From Hawksworthiomyces lignivorus (Eukaryota > Ascomycota > Sordariomycetes > Ophiostomatales > Ophiostomataceae), in the NCBI GenBank assembly GCA_002917075.1, contig NTMA01000005.1, positions 372,001 to 436,000 of the forward strand: a DNA stretch of 64,000 nucleotides, read 5' to 3'. Shown here piece after piece: positions 23,724 through 33,510 of the stretch (position 1 is the stretch's first letter; every line of letters starts with the position of its first letter). A program made the translations under genes and the position numbers. Under the pieces are notes generated by a model that had not been told where the DNA came from, did not search any database, and worked only from the letters and a program-made list of their open reading frames with translations.

Positions 23724-24974
23724 ATGTCTGTGCCAATTTCCTTCCAGACCTACACGGCAGAGGAGGAGGCCGATATTGTCAAGTGGACCGCCCATGCCGA
23801 GACGCTCAAGTCGGCCGACGCCGCCGCCAGCGCCCCGCTGCTGGCCGAGCTGAACAGCAGCCTGGCCACGCGCACCACCGTGCTGGGCACCAAGCCGTCC
23901 GGCGCTGACGTCGCCCTGTACCAGGCGCTGGCGCCCGCCGTCAAGGCCTGGACCCCCGAGCAGCGCACTGGCAAGGAGGGCCTGCCCCACGTCGTGCGCC
24001 TGCTGGACTTTGTCCAGAACAGCCCCGTCCTGTTCGGCCTGACCGTGGCCCCCGCCGACCGCATCGCCGTCGACCCGGAGGAGATCTTGTACGTGGCGCC
24101 GCCGGTGGACCCCAAGGCAGAGAAGGAGCGCCTCAAGAAGGAGAAGGCCGCTGCTGAGGCGGCGGCGGCTGGCGGCGCGCCCGCGGCCGGCGAGGAGAAG
24201 AAGGTGGCGGACCGGACAAAGAAGCAGAAGGCGGCGGCGGCGGCTGATGCTGCTGAGGGTGGCGCTAAGGAGGCCCCTGCCGCCGCCGGTGCTGCCACTG
24301 GCGGCGAGGCCGGCGGCAAGAAGAAGGAGAAGAAGGAGAAGCAGGCGCGGCCGCAGAAGGCGGCGCCGGCGCCCGCGGCGCCCCCATCGCCCGCCCTGAT
24401 CGACCTGCGCGTCGGCCACATCCTCAAGGCCATCAAGCACCCCGAGGCCGACTCGCTCTACGTGTCCACCATCGCCATGGGCGACCCCGCCGGCACCCCC
24501 GACACCGAAGAGTACGAGGGCCAGGTCGTGCGCACCGTGTGCTCGGGCCTCAACGGCCTGGTCCCGCTCGAGGAGATGCAGGGCCGCCGCGTCGTCATGG
24601 TCTGCAACCTCAAGCCCGTCAAGATGCGCGGCATCAAGTCCGCCGCCATGGTCCTGGCCGCTTCGCCCCGCCTCAAGGAGGGCGAGGAGGACCACCACGG
24701 CGGGCCCATCGAGCTGGTCGCCCCGCCCGCCGACGCCCCCGCCGGCACCCGCGTCTTCTTCGAGGGCTGGAAGGGCGAGCCCGAGAAGCAGCTCAACCCT
24801 AAGAAGAAGATCTGGGAGATGTTCCAGCCGGGCTTCACCACCACCGACGACCTGGCCGTCGGCTTCGACGCCGGCGTCGTCAAGGAGCTCGGCGCCACCG
24901 GCGTCGGCAAGCTGGTCACCGAGGCCGGCGGCGTGTGCACAGTCAAGTCGCTCAAGGGCGCTACTGTGCGGTAA
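23724..24974 (+). CDS. ARC1: Arc1/G4p1-type tRNA-binding cofactor (EMAP-II-like C-terminus)
   Basis: Cofactor that binds tRNA and tethers aminoacyl-tRNA synthetases, 416 aa from the first ATG (MSVPISFQTYTAEEEADI). Residues 1-110 are a GST-C-like synthetase-binding domain (ALYQALAPAVKAWTPEQR; HVVRLLDFVQNS). Residues about 125-225 are a Lys/Ala/Glu tRNA-contacting linker (EKERLKKEKAAAEAAAAGG; GGKKKEKKEKQARPQKAA). The C-terminal 180 residues are the tRNA-binding OB fold: LIDLRVGHILKAIKHPEADSL, VCSGLNGLVPLEEMQGR, VVMVCNLKPVKMRGIKSAAM, then the EMAP-II extension ending in TVKSLKGATVR. One exon. The frame remains open upstream of the ATG back to a TAA at 23556 without another ATG, coding for a basic, presequence-like stretch (see findings). 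Confidence 0.9.
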   Translation: MSVPISFQTYTAEEEADIVKWTAHAETLKSADAAASAPLLAELNSSLATRTTVLGTKPSGADVALYQALAPAVKAWTPEQRTGKEGLPHVVRLLDFVQNSPVLFGLTVAPADRIAVDPEEILYVAPPVDPKAEKERLKKEKAAAEAAAAGGAPAAGEEKKVADRTKKQKAAAAADAAEGGAKEAPAAAGAATGGEAGGKKKEKKEKQARPQKAAPAPAAPPSPALIDLRVGHILKAIKHPEADSLYVSTIAMGDPAGTPDTEEYEGQVVRTVCSGLNGLVPLEEMQGRRVVMVCNLKPVKMRGIKSAAMVLAASPRLKEGEEDHHGGPIELVAPPADAPAGTRVFFEGWKGEPEKQLNPKKKIWEMFQPGFTTTDDLAVGFDAGVVKELGATGVGKLVTEAGGVCTVKSLKGATVR

Positions 24975-25732
24975 GAGGACATGGGCCGTGGGCGAGCAGA
25001 CTTACCACGAGCAGTCCTGTTGTGTTCTATTTTGACTTGTAGAAAAAAATTCCAAAAGTTATGAAGGTCAACTGTTTTTTTTGTCACACTACGATGAGCG
25101 CGCAAGGTATGAATTTCAGAGAAAATAAATCTCTTGGCTTTACGAGGTCCCAAACAGCGATCACTGCGTAGAAATCTTGTAATGCGGTAGCCCTCGTAAA
25201 CCTGCCACAAAACCATCGTAGATAAACATCGTCACAAATATTTTCTTATCTAAATAGATACTGTAAAAGAACCAAGAGCCTGTTATAGCTTTGATGGAAA
25301 TCCCATTTCTTACGATGCTGTAGGACTGGTAGAGTTCGAGGGAGTACAGTTGTAAGAACATGACGTATGCTTTTTAATAGATTTCTCTTTTTCTATGCGT
25401 TTTTCGTCTAGGTATGCAGAAATGGCGGTAATGTACAGTTTAGTGGAATTGTACCCCTTTCCCCAGGCTGCGAATATGCCAAATGATAATAGAAAAACAG
25501 ATGCGTGATGATGCCATGAGATGATACACGCAGATGCAATAATGCCAGCCAAACCGTTGCTTTTTCTTTTCCGTCCCCTTTTTGCTTGCCTCCCCATTTT
25601 TTGCTCATAACTCACTCTCCATTTTCAAAGAGCTTTCCCGAATAAACGCCGTCTCCCTTCATAATGGTACAAGATATACAGCAGACAAATCATTATCCTC
25701 TCCCTCCCTTCGTAGATTACCGCAACTATAGT
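24975..25732. other. Spacer between convergent genes ARC1 and RPO41
   Basis: About 760 bp of AT-rich sequence that should hold both 3' UTRs. Short frames only; no RNA gene recognised. Confidence 0.45.
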
Positions 25733-28700
25733 TTAAGAAAAGAAGTAGTCGCTCTGCTTGAGCCGGCGCACGTCGAAGTCGCCCTTGGCGGGGATCGGCG
25801 GGAACGCCAGCGGCACCCAGATCTGCACGGGCGCCTTCTTGGCCGCCGCCTGCTTCGTAGCGCCCGGCTTGGCGGGCTTCTGCAGATTCTTGAGCTTTGC
25901 CTCAAAGTGGCCTGTGCCGCTCAGGGCCGCGAAGTCGACGTCGCCTTCGAGCTGCTCCGGGCCGTGGTCCTGAACGTCGGCGTCGAGGTCTTGCTCGAGG
26001 TCGCCCTCCTGCTCGGCGCCATCGCTGGCGTCGTCCAGGCCCATGTCGTCGCCGATCGCCGCTTCGCCCATGGCGGTGCCCATGCCGTCCAGTCCCATGC
26101 CGCCGGTCAGCCCGCCCACGGCGGCGGACGACGATGCGAGGTCGTCGGCGCCGCTGGCGTCGTCGTCGTTGAGGAGGAGGCCGGTCTCCTTCTGGTCCTC
26201 GACGGGGATGCTGCCGAGGCGGAACTCGGAAATGTCCTCAGCCTCGATGGCCTCCTCGCCGGCCATTTCCGACGCGCCCTTCTTCTTGGTCATCTTCTCA
26301 AAGATGCTGGCGGGCGTCACCATCTTGCGGCCCTTGGCGACAAGCGCCGGGTCGTCCGACTGCAGCAGGTCCAGGCGCTTCTTCTCCAGGACCAGCTCGT
26401 CCTTGAGCGACATGCGCTCCGACTTGCGGAAGGCCAGGATCTTCTTTGCTACGGAGCTGGTGCGACTCAGTTGCGCGAGGTAGATGGATCCGCGGTAGCG
26501 TGCCTCAAACTCGGCAGCCAGGCGGCCGACCACATCCTCGCTATGGATGCGGATGAAGGCGTCCCGCAGCACGCGGTTCATCGTGTTGATGTCGGCGGCG
26601 TGCGTCCAGAAGGAGTCGTGCACGGCGGCGAACGTGAGGCCTAGCGCGTCGCACTCGAGCGCCGACAGCAGCATGTGGCTGGCATCCAGCGAGTGGATGA
26701 AGTTGGGCGGGAACGCCTGCAGCTGCTTGCGCTTGTGTACGGGGTCGGATCGCGCGGGCACGGACAGGATCAGGTCCTGGAGGCAGGTCTCGATTGTGCG
26801 GCTGGCCGCCTTGCGGTACGGCTGCACCACAGGCATCTGCAGCGGCGTCGTCCACACGAGCGTCGAGCGGAACTGGCCCAGGATGTCGTCGTTGGACCGC
26901 TTGGTGGCCTTGCCTGTCACCTTGATCTTGGGTTTCTGGGGGCCGGTATCCGGCTCGCCGTTCAGGATGCGCTCCACCTGATCGTTCGTCAGCGCGCGGC
27001 AGACACGGCCGCCGATCTCACCCAGCCAGTGCTGGATGTCATGAGCACCGCTGAACATGGTCGACAGCGCCTTGAAGATCTTGGTGGCAATGTACGAGGC
27101 GAGGAGCATGGAGGGGATGCCGCTTTCCGCCTGGAGCGTCGGATACAGCGCATCCAGCTGCTTGAGCACCTGCTTCCGTGCGCCGGCAAACGTGACACCG
27201 TAGACGTTGGTCATGACCGTCTGCTTGACCACCTTGCGCTTGATCTTGCCATTCAGTGCCTTGGCGTGTGGGTCGCCATTTTCGGCGTCTTCCGCAATGC
27301 TGGCTTTGACAATATCGGCCACAGCCGTGTACACATCAGCAGGGCGATCGCCAGGCTCCAAGTTGACTTGCTTCGCGCCCCAAGTATCGCCGCCGAGAGC
27401 GGCGTAGTGCTGTAGTCCGTTGCACGTGCCGTCTTGGTGCACAGGCAAGTGAGAAATGTACTGTGTGGGATCGGGCAAGTCCATTGCAGCCTTCAGCTCA
27501 AAGCAGGTGGCCAGGCACTGCCAGGGATCTTCGGCCTGCAGCCACCAGCGCTTACCGTTCAAGGGGTTGGTGGCCGAGTCGCGAATATCTTCAAGATGCT
27601 CGATGGCAAAAGCGGCGCGGTCAGAGAGACTGGCCTTGTCGTAGCCAAACACGTTTGCGAGGTGCACCTTGAGCCAGCGCAAGCCGTCTTCGCCTAATTT
27701 CTTGCCCTTTGCAAATGTAAGCAGGCCTCGGACGTGGTCGGCACCCATGTGGTTGAAGTAGGGCGGGATCGGATAGGCGCGGCCGCGGAAATCGACATTG
27801 TGAGGGAAGTAGAACGTCTGGTCGCGGAAAGCGCGGGCAATCTCCATCTGGAAGTTCATGAAGCAGCGGACAGAGTGCAGGCCGGACCGCTGGTTCTCAG
27901 CAGCCTTGACGGCCTTGAGCCAAGTACGGCGTTTCATCGGATCGTCAGACGAGTCGGGTTCGGTAGGAATCGTGATATCGGGAGCGAGAGGTGGGATCTC
28001 GGCAATGGCCTGGCCCGTGTTCCACGCTTCTAGCATGACGTTGAACACGGGGCGGTTCACCTTCCAAGCGGTCCGTCCCAGAACGTCTAAGCCCTTGAGA
28101 ACCTGGTCCATGTCGCCACGAGCAATGGCAGCTTCCGCGTAGATCTTCTGGTCCTTGCGGCTATCCTTCACTCGGACCAGCGGCGCCGGATACTCCAAAA
28201 AGCCGCCTTTGTCAAAGGTGACCCAGGGCTGCGGCTCCACGACCATGGGTAGATGCCGTGCCAAAAAGTCGCCGCGCGGTTCGCGCTTCATCAGGTCCAC
28301 GAGCGTCTCATTGGCAACGAGCATACCCATCTTCTTTCCTCTCTTGAGCTGGTTGATCCGACTGAATGCTGGCTGCTGTTGCGAAATCAGAGTCCGTGTC
28401 TCCGGATGTTCTCGGACTGCGGTCACCTTTGCCGTCTCCATGAGCATCGACAGAAGCGCTGCGCCAACCTTTGCCTTGATCGAGATGGGCCAGGCCGTGT
28501 CTCTAGTGGGAGTTGAAGACGTCGAGTTAGCAACCTCTGTTGCTAATGCCGCTGCTGTCGCCGCGGCGGTGGACGGATCGATTTCGGAGTTTGCCCCCTC
28601 GGCCAACATTGGCAGACCTTTGGTGGGCCGTAGAGCCTTTCGCAAGGCTGTCTTTGCTGCAGTCTTTGCCGCTGCCTTGGCAGACGTCTTCTTGCCCTTC

Positions 28701-30259
28701 TCCGCCAGCTTCTTGGTGTGCAGCTGCAGCCGAATGTCCTCTTCGGTGACCTTGGCGATCTGGGTGATGACGTTTCCGATGGAGACACCCTTATCGGCGC
28801 CTTGCATGGCCATGCAGCTCAGCGTGCTGACGATTGTCACGGCAGCCAGCCTGCTTGGCTTGGACTGCCGCAGGAAAGGGCCGTACATGCATCGGTCGAG
28901 ATCCTCCTTGTTCTTGCTCTTGGAGGTCTCGGCCAGCTCAATCTTGTTCAGTTCCTGGGAAATCCGCAGCTCCAAATCCTTGTGCCATTCGTACAGGCGG
29001 GAATTAAGCGAGGCTGTCGTGAGAGACGTGTTCAGGCCCATCTTCAGCAGAGCCTGGTTTTCCTCTTTCCACCGCTCGACGGCCGCATCCACGCAGTCAC
29101 GCTCGAGCCGCGACTGGATCTCTCTCTGCTCTTGCAGACCGAGACTACCAATGTCCCGACCTTGTGGGATCTCGGAGAAAAGGCTGAGTGTCTGTTTCAG
29201 GGTCCGCAGACCCATACCCTTCTGCGGGGTACCAAGAACCTCAGGTGCATCTGGCAACGTGGCAGCAACCTCTTCGGCAGTGGCGGCGGGAGAATCTGCG
29301 GTGATCGAGTTGAGTGCCGCCTCGAAGAGTGTCGGCTCTGCCGCAGGCTCCTCCGCAGCGTCGGCGTCCTCCAAAGATTCTAGGTTGTATGTCCGGCAGA
29401 TGTCGGTAATGGCAGCGCGGTCTTGGTCGTTGAGAATGCCCGTCATATACAGCACTTCAAGACCTGCGTCACCGGGCGCCATACCCATATACCGGTCCAC
29501 GAGCCGCTCCCGCCGCACACCATGTGCAGTAAGCAGCGACGCCTTCAGCAGATATGCAATGGTCTCGGGTGTTTGCTCGGCCCGCTTGGCGCGAACTTCC
29601 AGCTCATACCACTTGTGCAGACTTTCGGCAACTGCCTGATCAGGTTCTTTAATCAGTTTGTCGAGGACGGCACGCAGATAGCGGTTGTTCAGATCGACCA
29701 TATCGATCTCGGCAGAAGCAAACTCCGGTCGACCTAAACGCTTCAGCACGAGGGCCGCCCGTTCCACATTACCGACCTGCATACAGGCGTCCAAAACAGA
29801 CAGCATCTCATCGACATCGCCGGGAATGCCGCGGGTGTTGATCTTCTGGCGGGGGGCTGTCGGCGCATCGGTCTCATCGACGATAAGCGGTGACGCCACA
29901 TTGTGTGGTCTGAGCTCCCAGAGGGGTTGAGACTGTGGCCGGGTGAGCGGCGGTGGAGAGTAGATGGGGGGGTATCGTCTATTCGGAAGGCCGTCGAGAG
30001 CACCATGAGCGGTCTCATCGAGTGGTGTATAGTCGTTCAAGGCTGTGGCGAGGGTCCGCTCGGGGAGGAAGCCAATACCGCTGCGGAACGACTTTGGCCG
30101 CCATGGTCGCAACTCGGGACGGCTGGTCAAAAGTCTGCGATTGACCCCGACCGTTCTTAATGGTAATGATGAGGATAGAGGTGAGATTGGCGAAGAATTT
30201 AGGGAATGCAGCCGCCGCAAAGCGGCGCTGTGTCGACAGTTCCCTGGTCGTATGAGCAT
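25733..30259 (-). CDS. RPO41: Mitochondrial DNA-directed RNA polymerase (Rpo41/Cyt-5)
   Basis: Single-subunit T7-like polymerase that transcribes mitochondrial DNA; 1508 aa, one exon. I chose the ATG at 30259 because the five codons before it start with GTG. The N-terminus (MLIRPGNCRHSAALRRLHSL) is Arg/Ser-rich and fits a matrix presequence. A long PPR-like N-terminal extension follows (residues about 150-330). Catalytic motifs: DGTCNGLQHYAALGGD with the first metal-binding Asp near residue 943, the O-helix-like KQTVMTNVYGVTF, and AVHDSFWTHA with the second Asp near 1215. FPPNFIHSLDASHMLLSALE is the palm segment before it. The C-terminus ends FDVRRLKQSDYFFS, the family's foot-like end. Between residues about 1300 and 1480 lies a large acidic, Gly/Asp/Glu-rich insert. 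It shares its 5' region with ATP25. Confidence 0.95.
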   Translation of the reverse strand: MLIRPGNCRHSAALRRLHSLNSSPISPLSSSLPLRTVGVNRRLLTSRPELRPWRPKSFRSGIGFLPERTLATALNDYTPLDETAHGALDGLPNRRYPPIYSPPPLTRPQSQPLWELRPHNVASPLIVDETDAPTAPRQKINTRGIPGDVDEMLSVLDACMQVGNVERAALVLKRLGRPEFASAEIDMVDLNNRYLRAVLDKLIKEPDQAVAESLHKWYELEVRAKRAEQTPETIAYLLKASLLTAHGVRRERLVDRYMGMAPGDAGLEVLYMTGILNDQDRAAITDICRTYNLESLEDADAAEEPAAEPTLFEAALNSITADSPAATAEEVAATLPDAPEVLGTPQKGMGLRTLKQTLSLFSEIPQGRDIGSLGLQEQREIQSRLERDCVDAAVERWKEENQALLKMGLNTSLTTASLNSRLYEWHKDLELRISQELNKIELAETSKSKNKEDLDRCMYGPFLRQSKPSRLAAVTIVSTLSCMAMQGADKGVSIGNVITQIAKVTEEDIRLQLHTKKLAEKGKKTSAKAAAKTAAKTALRKALRPTKGLPMLAEGANSEIDPSTAAATAAALATEVANSTSSTPTRDTAWPISIKAKVGAALLSMLMETAKVTAVREHPETRTLISQQQPAFSRINQLKRGKKMGMLVANETLVDLMKREPRGDFLARHLPMVVEPQPWVTFDKGGFLEYPAPLVRVKDSRKDQKIYAEAAIARGDMDQVLKGLDVLGRTAWKVNRPVFNVMLEAWNTGQAIAEIPPLAPDITIPTEPDSSDDPMKRRTWLKAVKAAENQRSGLHSVRCFMNFQMEIARAFRDQTFYFPHNVDFRGRAYPIPPYFNHMGADHVRGLLTFAKGKKLGEDGLRWLKVHLANVFGYDKASLSDRAAFAIEHLEDIRDSATNPLNGKRWWLQAEDPWQCLATCFELKAAMDLPDPTQYISHLPVHQDGTCNGLQHYAALGGDTWGAKQVNLEPGDRPADVYTAVADIVKASIAEDAENGDPHAKALNGKIKRKVVKQTVMTNVYGVTFAGARKQVLKQLDALYPTLQAESGIPSMLLASYIATKIFKALSTMFSGAHDIQHWLGEIGGRVCRALTNDQVERILNGEPDTGPQKPKIKVTGKATKRSNDDILGQFRSTLVWTTPLQMPVVQPYRKAASRTIETCLQDLILSVPARSDPVHKRKQLQAFPPNFIHSLDASHMLLSALECDALGLTFAAVHDSFWTHAADINTMNRVLRDAFIRIHSEDVVGRLAAEFEARYRGSIYLAQLSRTSSVAKKILAFRKSERMSLKDELVLEKKRLDLLQSDDPALVAKGRKMVTPASIFEKMTKKKGASEMAGEEAIEAEDISEFRLGSIPVEDQKETGLLLNDDDASGADDLASSSAAVGGLTGGMGLDGMGTAMGEAAIGDDMGLDDASDGAEQEGDLEQDLDADVQDHGPEQLEGDVDFAALSGTGHFEAKLKNLQKPAKPGATKQAAAKKAPVQIWVPLAFPPIPAKGDFDVRRLKQSDYFFS

Positions 30260-30814
30260 TTTGAGGATCCTCACGCGACAGGGAAAAGAGGAGAAAAAGA
30301 TGGGAGAGGAGAATTAAGCAGCCAGTCTATGGCCCCATTGATATTAAGACTGCAACGTCTGCCGAGAAAAGCAAAACAGCAATTGCAGAGACAAAAAGAA
30401 AGGACAAAAAGGATACAGATGATATATATTGGTGATAGAAGATTGGGTAGATAACGAAGAGGAAAATGAAGACCGAAGAAAAAAAAAATTAAAAAATTAA
30501 GAAAATAAGGTGAGCTTCTGGAAAATTTGCCCGCTAGCTACCGGCATGGTCGCGACTTCCCCCCAGCCCAGAAAATTGGATTTTGTTTCTGTGATTGGCT
30601 TAATTATGGAATTGACCCACTTATCCATCTGCAATACTGCACGGAACGTTTATGACTTGGCCCACTTTAATTTCGCTATTGACATATGCACACGCAATGA
30701 GTTCTTATCCTTATAAAAAAATATTTGAGCAGCGCAGAAAGAAAACCTTCAACTCAGCGTGAAGCCGACGAACAGCAGACCTCTTCACTGCTGTAATAAG
30801 CATACTGGTCGGCC
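30260..30814. promoter_or_regulatory. Divergent promoter region RPO41 / ATP25
   Basis: 555 bp between the two start codons. The centre is AT-rich (30470-30510), and TATA-like sequence ATAAAAAAATATT occurs at about 30713-30725, roughly 90 bp before the ATP25 start. Both genes serve mitochondrial gene expression, so joint control is plausible but not shown. Confidence 0.45.
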
Positions 30815-33172
30815 ATGTTGCAGCCAACGGCGAGGGCAGCGAGCAGCATTGCTTGCAGAGCCCCACTGCAATGTGTCTTGCGATGTGCTCCACCTCGGCC
30901 AAGCTGCTTGCGTGCTCTCGATGCAACACCAGCAGCCGCATCCAGACCACGGCAGTTTCATCCCCGATGGTTCTCGGCAGCACCAACACGCAGGGAAAAG
31001 GACAAGTCTACGTCCTCTTCCGGTATAGAGATTGATGACGAGAACTTTTTTTCTACTTCAAAGAGAGGAAAGAAAAATATTGAGAGCGAGAGCAGCCACC
31101 CGTCGAACCCCACTGCCTCCTCATCTTCGTCTGCCGCTTCTCCCTCAGCACCTTCCGACGATGTACCGTGGTATCTCAAGGTCGACGTGCCGAAACACGC
31201 CACGCTTGCACCACAAGAGCACCCTCTCCCAGACATCCCAGCCGGCGCACCCACGCTCATGCAGCCGCTGCTGACGTTTGTGGCCGACGACCTTGGCCTC
31301 GACGAGCTGGCGCTGCTGGACCTTCGCGCCCTCGATCCTCCGGCGGCGCTGGGGCCGGACCTGCTGATGCTTTTTGGCACAGCGCGTAGCGAGCGCCACC
31401 TGCACGTATCCGCGGACCGGCTTGTGCGGTGGCTGCGGCGCTTCGGCATCCAGGCGAACGCGGACGGTCTGCTGGGCCGCAACGAGCTCAAGATCAAGCT
31501 GCGGCGCAAGGCGCGGCGCGCCAAGCTGCTGGGCACCACGCTGAGCAAGGCCGCCGGCGACGTGGACGACGGCATCAGCACGCAGTGGATCTGCCTGCAC
31601 GCGGGCACGCTGGGGCGGGGCGGCCTGGGCGAGGGCCGCGTGCACGACGCCGAGGGCCGCGTGAGCGGCTTCGGGTCGCAGGCAACGACGGGCGGCACGA
31701 CGGTGGTCGTGCAGATGTTCACCGAGGCGAAGCGGCGCCAGCTCGACCTGGAGTCGCTGTGGTCGCGCGCGTTGCAGCGCAGCCTGCGGAAGCGCGCCGA
31801 TGAGGGCGAAGAAGACGTGGCAATGGCGGGGCTGGAGGGGCCGGTGGAGACCGCCGCTACGGCGCATCCCCCGCCCGCTGCATTGCCGCCTTCCGGCGCG
31901 GCCGCCACCCAGACGCAACAGCGGCGGCAGTTTTCCACGACCGCGCGGCGTCCAGCCGTGGCCAGCGACGACCTCTTTGCGCGGCTGACGCAGCCGCAGC
32001 TGAGCGCCGCCGACCTGCCCGAGATCGAGCAGGCGCTCGCCCGCAGCGGCGCCGACCGCGTGCGGCTGCTGCGGCAGCTGACCCTGTATCTCGAGACGCT
32101 GCCGCCGGCCGAAGTGCGACGGGCGCTCGGCGGCAACCCAGGCGACCACAGCGCCGCCGCTCCCTCGGAGACGGACGCGGAGGCTTCTGCGATTGCGCCG
32201 TTTGTCCAAGTTTCGCGGTACTGCATGCGCGGCCTGTCGGACGCGGACACGTGGGAGTTTCGTGCCTGGGTCCACGCGAAAGCGCTGACGCTGGGCCACG
32301 CCAGCTACACGCTCGCCGGCCTGGGCGAGCTCGTGCGCGAGATGCAGCGGGCTGGCATCGCCTGCTCGCAAGACCAGGCCGCTCGCATTCTGCAGGCCAT
32401 CTTCGCGGCCCCGGTCAGCAGCGGGGCGTCGGCAGCAGCAACTCAGCAGCTTCAGCGGGAGATGGCCCTGAGCCTGCTCAATACGCTGCACATGCGGGGC
32501 GAGTCCGTCTTGAACAACGAGCTGCTGGTAGCCGCCATTGCCGGTCTGGCGCGAGCGAACAGGCACTCCTACCAGGGCAACCTTGCGGTTGCCGCTGCTG
32601 ATCCAGCGGCGCCAGCCAGCTCGGATGGTGGGCCGGATAACCAGGCGTCCGCCTCCCCTTCCGCTGCTGACGCTGCCTCTGCGCCGGGCGCTGGCCAGGT
32701 CGGCAGCAACGAGGACCTGCAGGCAGTGCTCGAGCGCCTCATGCGCCAGGCCCGCCTGCCCTGCCCGGATGACGCGACCCTGATGCGGCTGCTGGACGCC
32801 TACGCAGCGCAGAACGACTGGGACCGGTTCTGGGACCTGGCCTGGCGCCTGCCGCCGCAGCACAGCCGGCCGCGCTCCGCCCAGCTGTACGCCTTTGTGC
32901 TCAACCGCGCCGCCCGCACCCGTCACCAGGCCGGCTGCATCCGCGCGCTGCGCCGCTGCTTCCAGGAGATGCTGCACGAGGACCCGCCCGTCCGCCCCAC
33001 CGGTGCCGTGCTCGAGGCGCTGCTGGCGTGCGTCCGCGTGGCCGACCCGCAGGCCGAGAAGCAGGCGCAGCTGCTGGCGGCGGGGGGCGAGAGCGAGCAG
33101 TCCAAGCGGCTGGCGAACCGCGAGTTTGTCAAGCTGCTGCGGGCGGTCGCGCTGATGAACCACGTCGGTTGA
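30815..33172 (+). CDS. ATP25: ATPase synthesis protein 25, mitochondrial
   Basis: Mitochondrial inner-membrane-associated factor. In yeast the N-terminal half is a RsfS-like ribosome-silencing domain and the C-terminal half stabilises the OLI1/ATP9 mRNA. The product is 785 aa, one exon. Residues 1-60 are an Arg/Ser/Ala-rich presequence (MLQPTARAASSIACRAPLQC). The RsfS-like domain spans about 150-265: ADDLGLDELALLDLRALDPP, LLMLFGTARSERHLHVSADR, LVRWLRRFGIQANADG, TQWICLHAGTLGRGG. A second basic presequence-like piece (QQRRQFSTTARRPAVASDDLF) falls near 370 and may mark the known internal cleavage that frees the mRNA-stabilising half. The rest is helical repeat sequence (LLRQLTLYLETLPPAEVRRA; DWDRFWDLAWRLPP). 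The antisense frame is open for 728 codons but is a GC-bias shadow. Confidence 0.92.
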   Translation: MLQPTARAASSIACRAPLQCVLRCAPPRPSCLRALDATPAAASRPRQFHPRWFSAAPTRREKDKSTSSSGIEIDDENFFSTSKRGKKNIESESSHPSNPTASSSSSAASPSAPSDDVPWYLKVDVPKHATLAPQEHPLPDIPAGAPTLMQPLLTFVADDLGLDELALLDLRALDPPAALGPDLLMLFGTARSERHLHVSADRLVRWLRRFGIQANADGLLGRNELKIKLRRKARRAKLLGTTLSKAAGDVDDGISTQWICLHAGTLGRGGLGEGRVHDAEGRVSGFGSQATTGGTTVVVQMFTEAKRRQLDLESLWSRALQRSLRKRADEGEEDVAMAGLEGPVETAATAHPPPAALPPSGAAATQTQQRRQFSTTARRPAVASDDLFARLTQPQLSAADLPEIEQALARSGADRVRLLRQLTLYLETLPPAEVRRALGGNPGDHSAAAPSETDAEASAIAPFVQVSRYCMRGLSDADTWEFRAWVHAKALTLGHASYTLAGLGELVREMQRAGIACSQDQAARILQAIFAAPVSSGASAAATQQLQREMALSLLNTLHMRGESVLNNELLVAAIAGLARANRHSYQGNLAVAAADPAAPASSDGGPDNQASASPSAADAASAPGAGQVGSNEDLQAVLERLMRQARLPCPDDATLMRLLDAYAAQNDWDRFWDLAWRLPPQHSRPRSAQLYAFVLNRAARTRHQAGCIRALRRCFQEMLHEDPPVRPTGAVLEALLACVRVADPQAEKQAQLLAAGGESEQSKRLANREFVKLLRAVALMNHVG

Positions 33173-33510
33173 GAATTTTGGCGCCCATGTATTGACGAGA
33201 ACAGCGTGATGATAAAAATTAGAGCGGCAGAAATCCCACCCTCCCATGATGTACATTCCTGTATCATAAAAATAGCATCTTGCAAGATCCTTGTTGAATT
33301 GGCGTTTGGACAGCTTAGGTGGACAAAGCATTTATACATGGTAGAACAAAATTACAGTCTTTTCTCTTCACTTTATGCTAGATATAACACTAAACGAATC
33401 TTCTGTGATGGCAGAATTTTGCGTGCTGATATAATTACAAACTTCTTATTCTCTCTACGTATTCTTGTCCTCTATCATTCACTGTGTAATGCTTTCTTCC
33501 TCTATTCCCA
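33173..33510. other. Spacer between convergent genes ATP25 and PPX1
   Basis: About 340 bp, AT-rich, expected to hold both 3' UTRs. No further gene seen. Confidence 0.45.

Noticed and set aside
23397..24698. 433-codon minus-strand open frame opposite the Arc1 gene
   Set aside because: Composition is that of an antisense shadow and there is no motif; the plus strand codes for a full tRNA-binding domain.
28155..29639. 494-codon plus-strand frame opposite RPO41
   Set aside because: Ser/Arg-rich shadow without motif.
30260..30274. RPO41 start at 30274
   Set aside because: That codon is GTG; the first ATG is at 30259 and begins a good presequence.
31145..33331. 728-codon minus-strand open frame opposite ATP25
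   Set aside because: Ala/Arg/Gly/Leu-rich shadow of a GC-rich gene; ATP25 on plus has clear family motifs.
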